Shown here: positions 1-9,335 of the stretch, in pieces
How positions within the stretch are numbered: position 1 is the stretch's first letter
How the letters are laid out: each line of letters starts with the position of its first letter
Assembly (NCBI GenBank): GCA_946902875.1
Contig: OX336348.1
Coordinates: 16,455,741-16,519,740 of the forward strand
DNA length: 64,000 bases
Direction: 5' to 3'
From: Nematopogon swammerdamellus
Taxonomy: Eukaryota; Arthropoda; Insecta; Lepidoptera; Adelidae
Made by a program: the position numbers and the translations under genes
Notes under the pieces: generated by a model
The model's database searches: none
The model's input: only the letters and a program-made list of their open reading frames with translations
Told to the model about the DNA's origin: nothing

Positions 1-641
1 GCTAAGGTTCGCACGGCTATGTGTCAGTGAGTTTGAGCGTCGCGGGTGTGGGCGGGGCGTGCGGGGCTAGACGCGAGACTCTCTGCATGGTCGCGGCTAA
101 GGTTCGCTCGGCTATGTGTGAGTGAGTGAGGAGCGTCGCGGGTGTGCGCGGGGCGTGTGGGGCTAGACGCGAGACTCTCTGGATGCTCGCGGCTAAGGTT
201 CGCTCTGCTATGTGTGAGTGAGCTGGGAACGGGTGTGCGCGGGGCGTGCGGGACTAGACGCGAGACTCTCTGGATGCTCACGGCTAAGGTTTGCTCGGCT
301 ATGTGTGGTGAGTGAGTGGGGAGCGTCGCGGGTGTGCGCGGGGCGTGCGGGGCTAGACGCGAGACTCTCTGCATGCTCGCGGCTAAGGTTCGCTCGGCTA
401 TATGTCAGTGAGTGTGAGCGTCGCGGGTGTGGGCGGGGCGTGCGGGGCTAGACGCGAGACGCTCTGTATGCTCGCGGCTAAGGTTCGTTCGGCTATGTGT
501 CAGTGAGTGTGAGCGTCGCGGGTGTGCGCGGGGCGTGCGGGGCTAGACGCGAGACTCTCTGGATGCTCGTGGCTAAGGTTCGCTCGGCTATGTGTGAGTG
601 AGTGGGGAGCGTCGCGGGTGTGCGCGGGGCGTGCGGCTAGA
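1..641. repeat. 95-bp minisatellite, about seven units
   Basis: Seven head-to-tail units begin with GCTAAGGTTCG at 1, 96, 192, 283, 382, 477 and 572, so periods are 91 to 99 bp. Each unit is GC-rich and holds GAGCGTCGCGGGTGTG and CTAGACGCGAGACTCTC. Units differ by small indels and substitutions. Open frames across it on both strands are low-complexity by-products of the repeat, not genes. The array continues off the left edge. Confidence 0.93.
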
Positions 642-692
642 CGCGAGCACACCCGCGACGCTCCATACTCACTCACACATAGCCGGCGCGGT
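642..692. repeat. Inverted partial minisatellite unit closing the array
   Basis: After the last direct unit the sequence turns round. The stretch containing ACACCCGCGACGCTCC and ACTCACTCACACATAGCC is the reverse complement of the middle of the 95-bp unit. The array therefore ends in a hairpin-capable inverted piece. Confidence 0.85.
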
Positions 693-1205
693 CGCGCAGC
701 TCGAGGTTGCACTCCCTAACTTCCGTGCTTGGCAATATTGGATGTTTTTTTCTCTCTCAGGCTTACCAGCTATTATTTTACGATACCATTAATTTACTTT
801 GCAAAACCACGAGAAAATCTCTATCTAAAGAGTAAAAACACGAACTATATACATAGCCGTTTCAACCGACCTTTCATTCAGTGCGGTTGCGCGGTGCAGT
901 TCTTTACAAGGGACTTAACTAAGCACCTATCTATTTAGCTAGGCTGGCTTGACATTTTGTGGCGTTTCTCCATCAATGGATGTCCATGGTTACCGTTAGA
1001 CACTAACTGCTGTAATGGTATAAAATGAAAGAAATATACTGCCATTATTACGGAGTGCCATAGCCCCGTAACAATTCATTTAACATGCAAAATCATGCAA
1101 CTCAAATTTACCCGTATGGTCAAATGTAGTAAAACGTTTTGTGTGTCAGTCGGTCAAGTATCGTACGTGGGCTCTTCGAGCAAAAATTATTAACATCCAA
1201 CTCAC
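693..1205. other. No gene seen; degenerate non-coding sequence
   Basis: AT-rich sequence without a recognisable domain or repeat family. From about 1090 on it resembles the intron sequence downstream of exon 3 in the other cassettes (shared TAAAACGTTTTGTGTGTCAG), so at least that part belongs to the host intron. Confidence 0.6.
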
Positions 1206-1400
1206 CATAGGTCTTAATGGATCCATCAGTCTTCAGCGGATCCGATTCTCCCACTTCATTGACGGCCTTCACCCTGAACTCATAATATTCTCCCTCTTGG
1301 AGTTCACGGACGTTCATCTCCGTGTCGTTGGTCTTGTCGACTAGTTCCCAGATACCATTGGTCTTATTCAGCTTTTCTACTAAGTAGGACACTGGCTTGC
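1206..1400 (-). CDS. Twitchin/projectin-type exon 3, cassette 1 (C-terminal part of FN3)
   Basis: Minus-strand exon encoding the second half of a fibronectin type III domain of the kind found in giant muscle kinases (twitchin, projectin). Residues run from GKPVSYLVEKLNK through EYYEFRVKAVNEVGES, the classic F/G-strand signature, to DGSIKTY. The acceptor is CCACAG before 1400. The donor is G|GTGAGT after 1206. The exon is 195 bp, one codon shorter than the other three copies (SYLVEK against TGYVVEK). Entry phase joins the G left by the preceding exon to GC, restoring Gly of DDGGKP. An in-frame ATG read from the intron is a shadow start. Paralogous copies at 48207, 52177 and 60097. Confidence 0.82.
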
Positions 1401-1617
1401 CTGTGGACATAATCGTTAAAGAATCAGTATTGTCAAGTGGTAGTGGTCGGAAACCGCCTTCGCAGCAAAGATTTCTTTAAGATATTTCATTGATAGATAG
1501 TAAATGGGTATAGACACTTGCAAAGAAAGGAATCTATGGGTCCTTTGGCACTGTCATTAGGGAACGCTAAGATTTTTCGTAATGCTTCAAAGTCCTCATA
1601 TTAACATCAGATCTCAC

Positions 1618-1852
1618 CTCCATCATCCTCAGGTTTCTTCCAGCGTAGCTTACAGCCACTATCAGTGACATCAGCCACCTTGAGAGGACCACCTGGTTTG
1701 CCAGGAGCACAGAGGACAATGATCTCGACTTCAGCCGAATCGTTGCCATATTGATTGATTGCCCGGATGAGATAAGTACCGGTTTCGGCGCGAACACACT
1801 CTTCGATGAGCAGCGTGGTGTTATAGTCCACGGTGCTATCGCTGATCGGCTC
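1618..1852 (-). CDS. Twitchin/projectin-type exon 2, cassette 1 (Ig C-half plus FN3 start)
   Basis: Minus-strand exon of 235 bp. It encodes the second half of an I-set immunoglobulin domain, with the typical ADTGTY-like motif here as AETGTYLIRAINQYG, then the linker APGKPGGPLKVADVT and the FN3 start GCKLRWKKPEDDGG. The acceptor is CACTAG before 1852. The donor is G|GTGAGA after 1618, in phase 1, matching exon 3. It is about as long as the paralogues but clearly more diverged: EPISDSTVDYNTTLLIEECV replaces VKKGVVNVDHNTKLKITKSI. Possibly still coding. Cassette 1 as a whole may be decaying because exon 1 seems to have lost its donor. Confidence 0.78.
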
Positions 1853-1984
1853 CTAGTGAGTTTAGAAATAACGATTTGAACAAAAATGTGATTTCAGTAG
1901 GGCTTAAGGTTGGAATATAGGCTCTTCGAAGTTCTAGAAGGACATTTTACATAACATATTTCTATAGAGCCTGACCCATTGCTT

Positions 1985-2112
1985 CTTCCCTTTCTTGAAC
2001 CACTGCACCGTGGGCGCTGTTTCTGACGTCACATTCACAAGGATGGTGATACGGTCGCCCTGGTGAAACACGAGCGGCTGTGTGAGGTTCGTGCGGTCGA
2101 TGCGAGTTTTCA
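1985..2112 (-). pseudogene. Twitchin/projectin-type exon 1, cassette 1, donor lost
   Basis: Minus-strand Ig N-half: TRIDRTNLTQPLVFHQGDRI then ILVNVTSETAPTVQWFKKGKK, matching PRIDRTNLKP...PAPTVQWFRKWKK of the other copies. The acceptor TTCCAG before 2112 is present. At the 3' end about 100 bp found in the other copies are missing, including GAG|GTTCGT, so no equivalent donor is visible. It either uses a cryptic site or this cassette no longer splices. The left boundary is approximate. Confidence 0.65.
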
Positions 2113-2249
2113 CTGGAATTTACATCGTCATCATAGTAGTTAGCAACGTCATCATTAACATCATCATCACGTCACAATAATGATAACATCTTTATCATGA
2201 ATTTGAACACTAGGCAATCATCATTATCTACATCAGAAACAACAAGATT
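2113..2249. other. Host intron sequence shared by all cassettes
   Basis: ATC/ATT-rich sequence directly upstream (minus-strand sense) of exon 1. The same stretch follows exon 1 at 49206, 53175 and 61095. Its homology stops near 2250, where the LINE begins. This gives the insertion point of the LINE relative to the uninterrupted paralogues. Confidence 0.75.
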
Positions 2250-5200
2250 AAGTTTATTTTTCAATTTATTTTTTCAATTTTCTAAAATGAATAAAGACGA
2301 CCCAGGTGGGTCCCCGGAAGCTTCGAAAGTATGTGTGGACGAACTGGACGTGCAGAGCAACATCGAGGACGAGCTTCTTCAATCGGTAGATTGTGAGTTG
2401 GAAGCGAGACGCCACAGGCACATTCCCGTAGGAGAAAAGAGACACAGAGAGCCATCAAGCAGAGAGCTGTCTGCTGATGAGGAGGTATTTACCTTCGTCG
2501 GAAAAAGAGGTAAAAAGAGTCCAAAAAAACTGGGTAATTCCCAAAATATTGACACGACTAAGCATGATATATCTAGGCAGGTACAGATTTCAAGCAAGGA
2601 AAAATTACCGAAATTGATTAGCCTAGCTAAACTTCTTAATGCAGCTAATATTAAAGAAGTAGTAAAAGTTAAGTATTCCTCCCCGTATAGGGTGGTTGTA
2701 CACTGTTCAACTGAAAAGCATGCTTCAGAATTAGTCGGAAATGAATTTCTCAGTGTGAAGGGAATGACGTGTGCCCGACTTAATGAGATTTCATATTCTT
2801 ATGGGGTTATTAAAAATATCGATATCGATATAAGTGAAGAAGAGCTCTCTCATATTTTAAAAAGCGAACATGAAATTTTTTCCGTAAAACGCCTGCAAAA
2901 GAAAATTGCATTTGGAGATTGGAGAATTAGTGAAGCTGTAAGAATTTGTTTTAAAGGGCCTGTACTACCTAAATATGTAAACATTTATGCGAGCAGATGC
3001 AGTGTGGAGCCGTTCACATTTCCAGTCACGCAGTGCTCCGGATGCTGGCGATTTGGACATACGGCCAAGACATGTCCCACTGGTAAAATACTGTGCCCTA
3101 AATGTGGAGGAAAGCATGAAAACTGTGACATTCTTGAATATAAATGTATAAACTGCAGTAACAACCACATGGCCCTCTCAAAAACTTGTCCAGTTTTCCT
3201 AAAAGAGAAAAAGATTCGTAAAATCATGTCAGATTCTAACTGCACATATAAAATGGCATTGCAAAAATTCTGCTCCATGAAAAACACAGACAATTTATTG
3301 ACTGAATCAGAACATGTCACCAAAAGACAGAGCACCTTGACACAGTCTTCTACATGCTCTTACCCTACGTCTTCCCCAATACTATCCACCCCGTTCCAGT
3401 TCAATGCATATTCTCAACTGCCTAATACTTCTTCACAAGCAATAAATTCTGTTCCTCTTCCATTACGTCCCCAGTCTGAACGTGCCCCAACTTCGACTAT
3501 GAAACTTGACTATGCTGGCGCTGTAAAAAAGAAAGTGAAAAACAAAACTGTTGTCGTTCCCTCAAATATTGAAATCCCCATAAACATTATCACCGAGCCA
3601 GAAATACACACTCAGTCCGAATCTAGAGAGTCAAAGGAAAAGTCAAAAGGTAAATGGCATAGGATTATAGAGGGAATTCAAAAAGTCATTACATCATCTG
3701 AAAACTGGGAAGAAAAGTTCACAAACCTAATGAAATTAGCAATAAAAGAGATTAGCAAAATTGTAATGGAGTATGTTACGGATGGCTCGATATTAAACTT
3801 ATTTTCATTTGGCGAAGAATCTACCAGCAAACTACTAAGCTGTCATGGCTAGATTGACCATTAAACGCCAGATCAACTTAGTACAGTGGAATGCTAATAG
3901 CTTGATGTCTAAACAAACAGAGCTAGATCAATTTTTAAATCAAGAGAAAATTCATATTGCACTTGTATCTGAAACCTGGCTAGATGAGAAAAAAACTGTG
4001 AAAATTAACGGATATAATATTTCAAGGAAAGACCGACCTGATTCATATGGTGGAGTGTGCATAATAACCCATAAATCAGTAAAATCAAGAAGTATACTGA
4101 TACATAACAGGAACCCCGGAATAGAAATATTAGGACTTGAACTTTATAATTGTTATCCTATTAAAAACATTGTTGTTGTATACTGCCCTCCATCTGTGCA
4201 AACATCGGAAGCAGACTGGGACCACATATTTTCTCAGTGGAATACAGGTACACTTATCGCAGGTGATTTTAATGGCCATCACACAAATTGGTCTTGTAAA
4301 ACAGATTCTAGAGGAGAAAGTATACTCAATGCATGCCTAGATAACAGGTTCATCACTCTTAACGATGGCAGTGAAACAAGAATAAAAATGGTGAACAATA
4401 ACCTGCAAAGATCCTCCCCTGACATTACCTTCTGTACTATGGACCTTGCCTTAATATGCAACTGGAACACCACAAGTGAAACCCTTGGTAGTGATCACAT
4501 TATTTTGAAGACATCAGTAGGAACCGAACCTTCAAGAACTATTTTAAAAAAGCGAAATATTAAAGAAGCTGATTGGAAAAAATATAGAGAAATCCTGGAA
4601 ATATCTCTTGATAATCTAATTTTATCTGAAGACATACATGAAGCATATAATCTTCTACTTTCTAAAATCAATGATGCGGCAGACGAGTGTATACCCTGGA
4701 TAAAAACAAACCAAAATCCACAATCACGATTCCGGCCTAAACCGTGGTGGAACAGCTCTATTTCCAAAAGTATCGCTGAAAGAAGACTTGCACTTTCTCA
4801 ACTTAGACGTAACCCTATACCTGAAAATTACAACAAATATCAGCAAGCAGTAGCAAAAGCACGAAAAGAAGTTCGTGCAGCCAAGACTAAAGGCTGGACT
4901 GATTTCTGTGACAGTGTGGATAGCCAAACCTCTTCTTCTGAAATGTGGCGGAAAATGAAATGGTTAAAAGGAATCAGAACCAACAATCTACACATCGATG
5001 AAGAGAAAGCGGAAGCTCTGCTCTGTAGTCTCGCCCCGGACACTGTCGCTGACCGGCCAATACGTTTCGACTCGACACTCGGACTTCTGGATTCAGACTT
5101 CACTGTGGCAGAGTTGGAGAATGTTCTTAAATCTAAAGATACTGCACCTGGGTCAGACAATATTACTTATTCAATGTTGAAAAATCTTCCTCTAACAGGT

Positions 5201-6140
5201 AAAACAATCTTAATTAAAATGTACAATAGAATATTTCAATCTGGTGAAGTACCCATGCAATGGAGACATATTAGAATTATTGCCATTCCTAAACCAGGTA
5301 GAGATCCATCCTTAGTGTCATCCTTGAGACCTATATCTCTTATATCATGTCTATGCAAAATGTTTAATCTGATTATAACTAGAAGACTTGAATGGTACGT
5401 AGAAAGAAATAAATATTTATCTGATTCAACAGTAGGATTTCGACGTGGACAGTCGTGCTTGGATAGTGTTTCTAGACTGGTCACAAGCATTCAGATTGGT
5501 CAGTCATCCAATGAACCGACTCTAGCCTGCTTTATTGATATTGATAATGCCTATAATAATGTAAATGTACCGGCACTCATTTCTTATCTCATTAAAATGA
5601 GTGTTGGAAAATATATATGTCAATATATTTGGAATTTTCTCAGGGAAAGGTATTTACAAATTATGATGGATGATAAAGTAATTTCCAGATGTTGCAATAA
5701 AGGTCTTGCACAGGGGGATCCTTTATCTCCACTATTGTTCAATATTATTACGATAGAAATATGCCGAAAAGTTAATAATGTCTCAGCTTTACAGTATGCA
5801 GATGACTTTGCATTCTATGTTACTGTTCCGAAATTGACGATAGCTACCATTTATATAAAACAATCTTTATTGACACTAGTAGCATGTCTTTTAGAAATCG
5901 GTTTGGAGATCTCACCAGCCAAAACTAAAGTGTGTGTTTTTGCTAGAGGTCACAGAAAATCTATTATTGACTTGAGTGTAAATGGAATTCCTATAGAAAA
6001 AGTGTCAGTAATTAAATTTTTAGGCATGTGGCTAGACCCAGCCATTAAATGGAGAAAACATGTAACCGAAACCTGCATAAAGGCTACCAAATATTTAGAT
6101 GTTCTAAAAGTTCTAGCAAGTTCATCATGGGGGTTCATCA
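2250..6140 (+). mobile_element. I/Jockey-like non-LTR retrotransposon (LINE), 3' truncated
   Basis: A LINE with two overlapping ORFs in the intron of cassette 1. Its 5' leader is very short: host homology ends near 2250 and the ORF1 start is at 2287. ORF2 carries an AP-type endonuclease and a reverse transcriptase. The element is cut at about 6140 by a foldback element, so it has neither 3' UTR nor poly-A. Clade assignment from memory of RT motifs is uncertain (I, Jockey or a relative). Confidence 0.9.
2287..3852 (+). CDS. LINE ORF1, gag-like nucleic-acid-binding protein
   Basis: A 521-residue ORF1 protein, which in this class binds the element RNA and forms the RNP. The start is placed at ATG 2287 (MNKDDPG) because the 30 residues from an upstream ATG at 2197 are host intron sequence. 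The acidic N-terminus is followed by an RRM-like middle. The hallmark is a cluster of zinc knuckles from about residue 250: CSGCWRFGHTAKTC (CX2CX4HX4C), then CPKCGGKH and CINCSNNHMALSKTC. After a Ser/Pro-rich linker the C-terminus is Lys-rich. The frame is intact over its whole length. It overlaps ORF2 by 8 bases (ATGGCTAG), which suggests reinitiation or termination-coupled translation as in related LINEs. Confidence 0.92.
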   Translation: MNKDDPGGSPEASKVCVDELDVQSNIEDELLQSVDCELEARRHRHIPVGEKRHREPSSRELSADEEVFTFVGKRGKKSPKKLGNSQNIDTTKHDISRQVQISSKEKLPKLISLAKLLNAANIKEVVKVKYSSPYRVVVHCSTEKHASELVGNEFLSVKGMTCARLNEISYSYGVIKNIDIDISEEELSHILKSEHEIFSVKRLQKKIAFGDWRISEAVRICFKGPVLPKYVNIYASRCSVEPFTFPVTQCSGCWRFGHTAKTCPTGKILCPKCGGKHENCDILEYKCINCSNNHMALSKTCPVFLKEKKIRKIMSDSNCTYKMALQKFCSMKNTDNLLTESEHVTKRQSTLTQSSTCSYPTSSPILSTPFQFNAYSQLPNTSSQAINSVPLPLRPQSERAPTSTMKLDYAGAVKKKVKNKTVVVPSNIEIPINIITEPEIHTQSESRESKEKSKGKWHRIIEGIQKVITSSENWEEKFTNLMKLAIKEISKIVMEYVTDGSILNLFSFGEESTSKLLSCHG

Positions 6141-6154
6141 GTAATATTGACTAA
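3845..6154 (+). CDS. LINE ORF2, endonuclease-reverse transcriptase, C-terminally truncated
   Basis: Open for 769 residues. The N-terminal AP-type endonuclease shows QWNANSL, the catalytic Glu of SETWL (about residue 43), GDFNGHH (Asp about 141) and SDH (about 217). The central reverse transcriptase has LRPISL, GFRRGQSC, the FIDIDNAYNNV metal site, GLAQGDPLSPLLF and the catalytic YADD box at residues 651-654. The endonuclease nicks target DNA and the RT primes on it. The protein stops about 115 residues after YADD. Its last residues (SNID) come from the foldback element joined at 6140, so thumb and C-terminal domains are missing and the copy should be immobile. Confidence 0.92.
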   Translation: MARLTIKRQINLVQWNANSLMSKQTELDQFLNQEKIHIALVSETWLDEKKTVKINGYNISRKDRPDSYGGVCIITHKSVKSRSILIHNRNPGIEILGLELYNCYPIKNIVVVYCPPSVQTSEADWDHIFSQWNTGTLIAGDFNGHHTNWSCKTDSRGESILNACLDNRFITLNDGSETRIKMVNNNLQRSSPDITFCTMDLALICNWNTTSETLGSDHIILKTSVGTEPSRTILKKRNIKEADWKKYREILEISLDNLILSEDIHEAYNLLLSKINDAADECIPWIKTNQNPQSRFRPKPWWNSSISKSIAERRLALSQLRRNPIPENYNKYQQAVAKARKEVRAAKTKGWTDFCDSVDSQTSSSEMWRKMKWLKGIRTNNLHIDEEKAEALLCSLAPDTVADRPIRFDSTLGLLDSDFTVAELENVLKSKDTAPGSDNITYSMLKNLPLTGKTILIKMYNRIFQSGEVPMQWRHIRIIAIPKPGRDPSLVSSLRPISLISCLCKMFNLIITRRLEWYVERNKYLSDSTVGFRRGQSCLDSVSRLVTSIQIGQSSNEPTLACFIDIDNAYNNVNVPALISYLIKMSVGKYICQYIWNFLRERYLQIMMDDKVISRCCNKGLAQGDPLSPLLFNIITIEICRKVNNVSALQYADDFAFYVTVPKLTIATIYIKQSLLTLVACLLEIGLEISPAKTKVCVFARGHRKSIIDLSVNGIPIEKVSVIKFLGMWLDPAIKWRKHVTETCIKATKYLDVLKVLASSSWGFISNID

Positions 6155-6464
6155 CTACACCATTGAAAAATAGTTTCACGATCTATACACACATATAATA
6201 AAACAAATAATAAACTCTAATGCGGAACATAGCTACTTTAACAGTCGGGACCCATTGAAATTTTCCCAATAATGGGTCCCGACTGTTAAAGTCGCTATGT
6301 TCCGCATTAGAGTTTACTATTTGTTTTATTATATGTGTGTATAGATCATGAAACTATTTTTCAATGGTGTAGTTAGTCAACTTTACTTAACAGAGTTCTA
6401 GACTACTGGACTTGTTTTTTTCTTTTCAGTTTTTATTTAAAGTAAATTTTTTAGGCAGTCGGGT
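6140..6464. mobile_element. Foldback MITE remnant, left arm truncated
   Basis: Near-perfect inverted repeat. GACTAACTACACCATTG at about 6149 is mirrored by CAATGGTGTAGTTAGTC near 6363, and the arms meet around 6263 at a stem with the AATGGGTCCCGACTG motif. The right arm runs on to GCAGTCGGGT at 6464. The matching outer part of the left arm is missing where the LINE joins. A complete copy of 401 bp is at 58391-58791. Confidence 0.88.
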
Positions 6465-6672
6465 TTTTTTATTTTTAAATAAACTTTTTTTATTTTACAC
6501 TTTTTAGTTTGTAACTTTTTCGTTTATGATTGTATCAGCACGAAATACAATTTATTGGATTTTACAATGTATCCTTCTTCTAGAAAAAATATCATTTGAT
6601 GAAGTTAATGCAATGAAAAGCACTTATGACCTTCGAAAGTCCCGAGAACGAGTAAAAATATGACAGAATCTT

Positions 6673-7348
6673 CCCTTCAGCTCCCACGATTTTAATAAAC
6701 TTACGTACCGTTGACTCCCAGCCCTTTTCGCCGCGCGCAAAAACCCAAAATTTTGGCGCGCGCGCTCCCGCACAAATTCGAATATCCCGCCTCAATCGAT
6801 CGATTCATCACTGATCTGTATTCAGTCTTCTTTGTACTGAAATTGCGCGTTCAGTCATACCAAACACTTCAGGATTCACATAATTAGAAGCACAGACCGA
6901 TTTTGTGAACTCCAGGCAAAACAAAACACGCTCGACATTTTTTTTTGGTTTTTTCTGACCAAAACTGTATAATTTCCATAGACGAGTCATACCTCTAAAT
7001 AAAGCTAATAAGACGTACTCTCGAATACGGGTACACAAAATACGGTACAAGATCTGTGTATTCCAGTGTCTGTGGAAATGTCAGTCGTCATGGGAGCCTT
7101 TTTTTTTTTACATTTTCAAAAAATATTTTCTGTGTGAAGGTGATGTGTTGCCCAGTCATGTTTGATAATAGTTATTAGTAAATTTAACCAAGAATGTATA
7201 CCAGTAATCAGTTCTTTGATAGGAAATTGGTAGAATTAGTTATGAATTAAATAGAGAGCCGCGCCGCGCCGAGACCCGGCCGGGTCTTCTGGGAGTTATC
7301 AGATTGGCGCGTCATAAGACCCGGCCGGGTCTTCTGGGAGCCAAAGGG
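6673..7348. mobile_element. piggyBac-like non-autonomous element at a TTAA site
   Basis: A 676-bp insert absent from the inverted sister copy, which reads ...CAGAATCTTAATTTC at the same place. Ends are CCCTTCAGCTCCCA (left) and the reverse complement of CCCTTTGGCTCCCA (right), with an intact TTAA at 7349-7352 and a damaged one on the left. CCCTTT-type ends and TTAA targets are characteristic of piggyBac elements. No transposase is present. Two 16-bp palindromes AGACCCGGCCGGGTCT lie at 7272-7287 and 7317-7332. Confidence 0.75.
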
Positions 7349-8261
7349 TTAAAAAAAGAGTGACAGCAATTGAGAGCTTCATTTTCTTTTAAAAAGTTCG
7401 CTAATTTACGCCCTTTCCAACGGTATACCAAATGTCACACAAATAATTCACTATGTGGTCAAAATTAGGGACATAGACCAGAATAGAACGACAACACGGG
7501 CACTTTGTAACAGGGCCACTTACTTATCGGTGGTCGCTTCCCGTACTGAGAGCGTTTTCCCGAGCATTTTCAAATTTAGACCATGTACCGGTCGCGCGGG
7601 CACTTTGTTCAATTCTCCAATATTAATGTTTAGACTCTTGCAAATTATCTCTAATTTTGATCACATAGTGAATGATTTGTATAAAATGTGGTATACCTTT
7701 GGAAAGGGCGTAAACTAACAAACTTTTAACGTGATAACGTCACGTATTATAAATTGATGAACACCGGCTGCACGCACGAAAAAGTGTCACGTTCCATCTG
7801 AGCCTGTGTGTGCAAGCGAGAGCGCGTAACAAGCGATATAGAGGCACAATCGGCCCAAGCGTCGGCTTGAACACATTTATCTCTCTGGTTCTAAAGTACC
7901 AGGGCAGGCGAAATTAAAAGGAGATTACTCGTACCATAATATATTAAGCGCATTTGGCCGGTCGGAAAATATTTCAAATTTAGAATATTCATGTCTAAAG
8001 TACCAGGGCAGCAGAAATTTAAAGTAGTCTTACCACTTTATAACGTTATAACGTAAAACTGTCGTCCGTAAACCGACTTTACAGACAATCAATTTTTTTT
8101 TTCAAAGAAAAGGATATATCGTTAAATTCAATAAATTGTATTTCTTGCTGATACAAACATGAACATAAAGTTACAAGGGTTTAAAGCTGGGATTTTGGTA
8201 ATTTTCAAAAATAAAGAAAAAAAAATCGTATCTCGATACCACGTGACACCTGACAAAAGGT

Positions 8262-8633
8262 ATGTTGGGTCAAAACGTTACAAATGACCCCACTTACCTA
8301 CAAAAAATGAGAGATGAAAGGATTGAGAAAGGGATGCTTCGGTGGTTCGGTCATGTTGGAAGAATGGATGATAGGAGACTAACGAAAAACATTTATGAAG
8401 CAAATGTGAGTGGAAGAGTCGGGAAGGGTCGCCCTAGACGCACGTACCTGGACCAGATCGGGTATGTGCTCAAAAAGGGTCAAGTGCGTAGTACCCGTAA
8501 CCGACGAGCATGCATAAAGAATATTATGGGAGCGGAAGAGGCGGCCGAGGTGTGTCAGGCAGGATCGTGGCACGTGGAGATCCGTTGTCTCTGTCTACCC
8601 CACCGGGAAACAGGCGTGACGCTATGTATGTAA
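8262..8633 (+). pseudogene. RTE-type LINE C-terminal fragment
   Basis: About 105 residues with [33 protein letters not shown] and [14 protein letters not shown]. This is the conserved tail downstream of the RT domain in insect RTE-like endonuclease-reverse transcriptases. No RT catalytic core is nearby, so it is a captured or 5'-truncated remnant inside the composite element. The same frame is intact in the sister copy at 56882-57253. Confidence 0.8.
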
Positions 8634-9211
8634 ATGATATTTTTTCTAGAAGAAGGATACATTGTAAATCCAATAAATTTTATTTCGTGCTGATACAATC
8701 ATAAACAAGGGTTTAAAACTGGGATTTTTGTAATTTTCAAAAATAAAGAAAAAAAAATCGTATCTTGATACCACGTGATACCTGACAAAAGGTATGATTT
8801 GTCAAAACATTGCAAATGACCCCACTTACCTACAAAAAAAATTTTGTCGGTCGATGTGCCGAACACCCTGTATAATAATAAGAACTTTATCACAGCTCTA
8901 CTAAAAGTTAAGTGAGAATGGTTGCTAACCAACTTTAAATCGTTATAGATCCTAAATGGTCACTCGAAATGAAAAATGATAAGAGAAACCTAAAGATCAT
9001 TTTCAAATACCTATTCAACGATACCCCACTTAACATAGTTAGTCAACTTTATTTTTTTTCTTTTTCACAATATGGCACCTAGTTGTCGCCATATTGAATT
9101 TTCATTACTGTCATGTCTTTAGTGACACTCGCAAGATTAAGACAAATCGATTGACGTAAGAATCATCAAAATCGGCCCACGCGTTTGGTCTCTAGCGTGC
9201 CACAAAGGAAC

Positions 9212-9254
9212 AAACATACATACATACATACATACATACATACATACATACATA
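9212..9254. repeat. (CATA)n microsatellite
   Basis: Perfect CATA/ACAT tetranucleotide tract inside the composite element, close to its terminus. The mirror tract (TATG)n is in the sister copy near 56250. Confidence 0.95.
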
Positions 9255-9259
9255 GGCTG

Positions 9260-9335
9260 ATAAACACATTACCCTCCTTTGCGTCGCGCAGTCGGGTAAA
9301 AACACATTACCCTCCTTTGCGTCGCGCAGTCGGGT
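9260..9335. repeat. 38-bp tandem duplication of the element terminus
   Basis: AAACACATTACCCTCC...GCGTCGCGCAGTCGGGT occurs twice in a row, ending at 9297 and 9335. The sister copy has it once. Confidence 0.92.

Larger units (their letters stand above)
6465..9335 (-). mobile_element. Composite TIR element, copy in inverse orientation to 56206-58791
   Basis: About 2.2 kb of this stretch, after removing the nested piggyBac-like insert, is the reverse complement of 56206-58390, including an RTE-type fragment and a tetranucleotide microsatellite. The right end is CGCAGTCGGGT at 9287-9297, repeated at 9325-9335. Long frames such as 7455-7718 occur in both copies but show no domain and are not called as genes. 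Confidence 0.85.

Noticed and set aside
2197..2286. Upstream ATG extending LINE ORF1 by 30 residues
   Set aside because: This stretch matches host intron sequence in the other cassettes, so it is not part of the element. The start was set at 2287.
7455..7718. 87-codon frame conserved in the inverted copy at 57798-58118
   Set aside because: Conservation is explained by the two near-identical element copies. No domain or synonymous bias can be argued from two copies.
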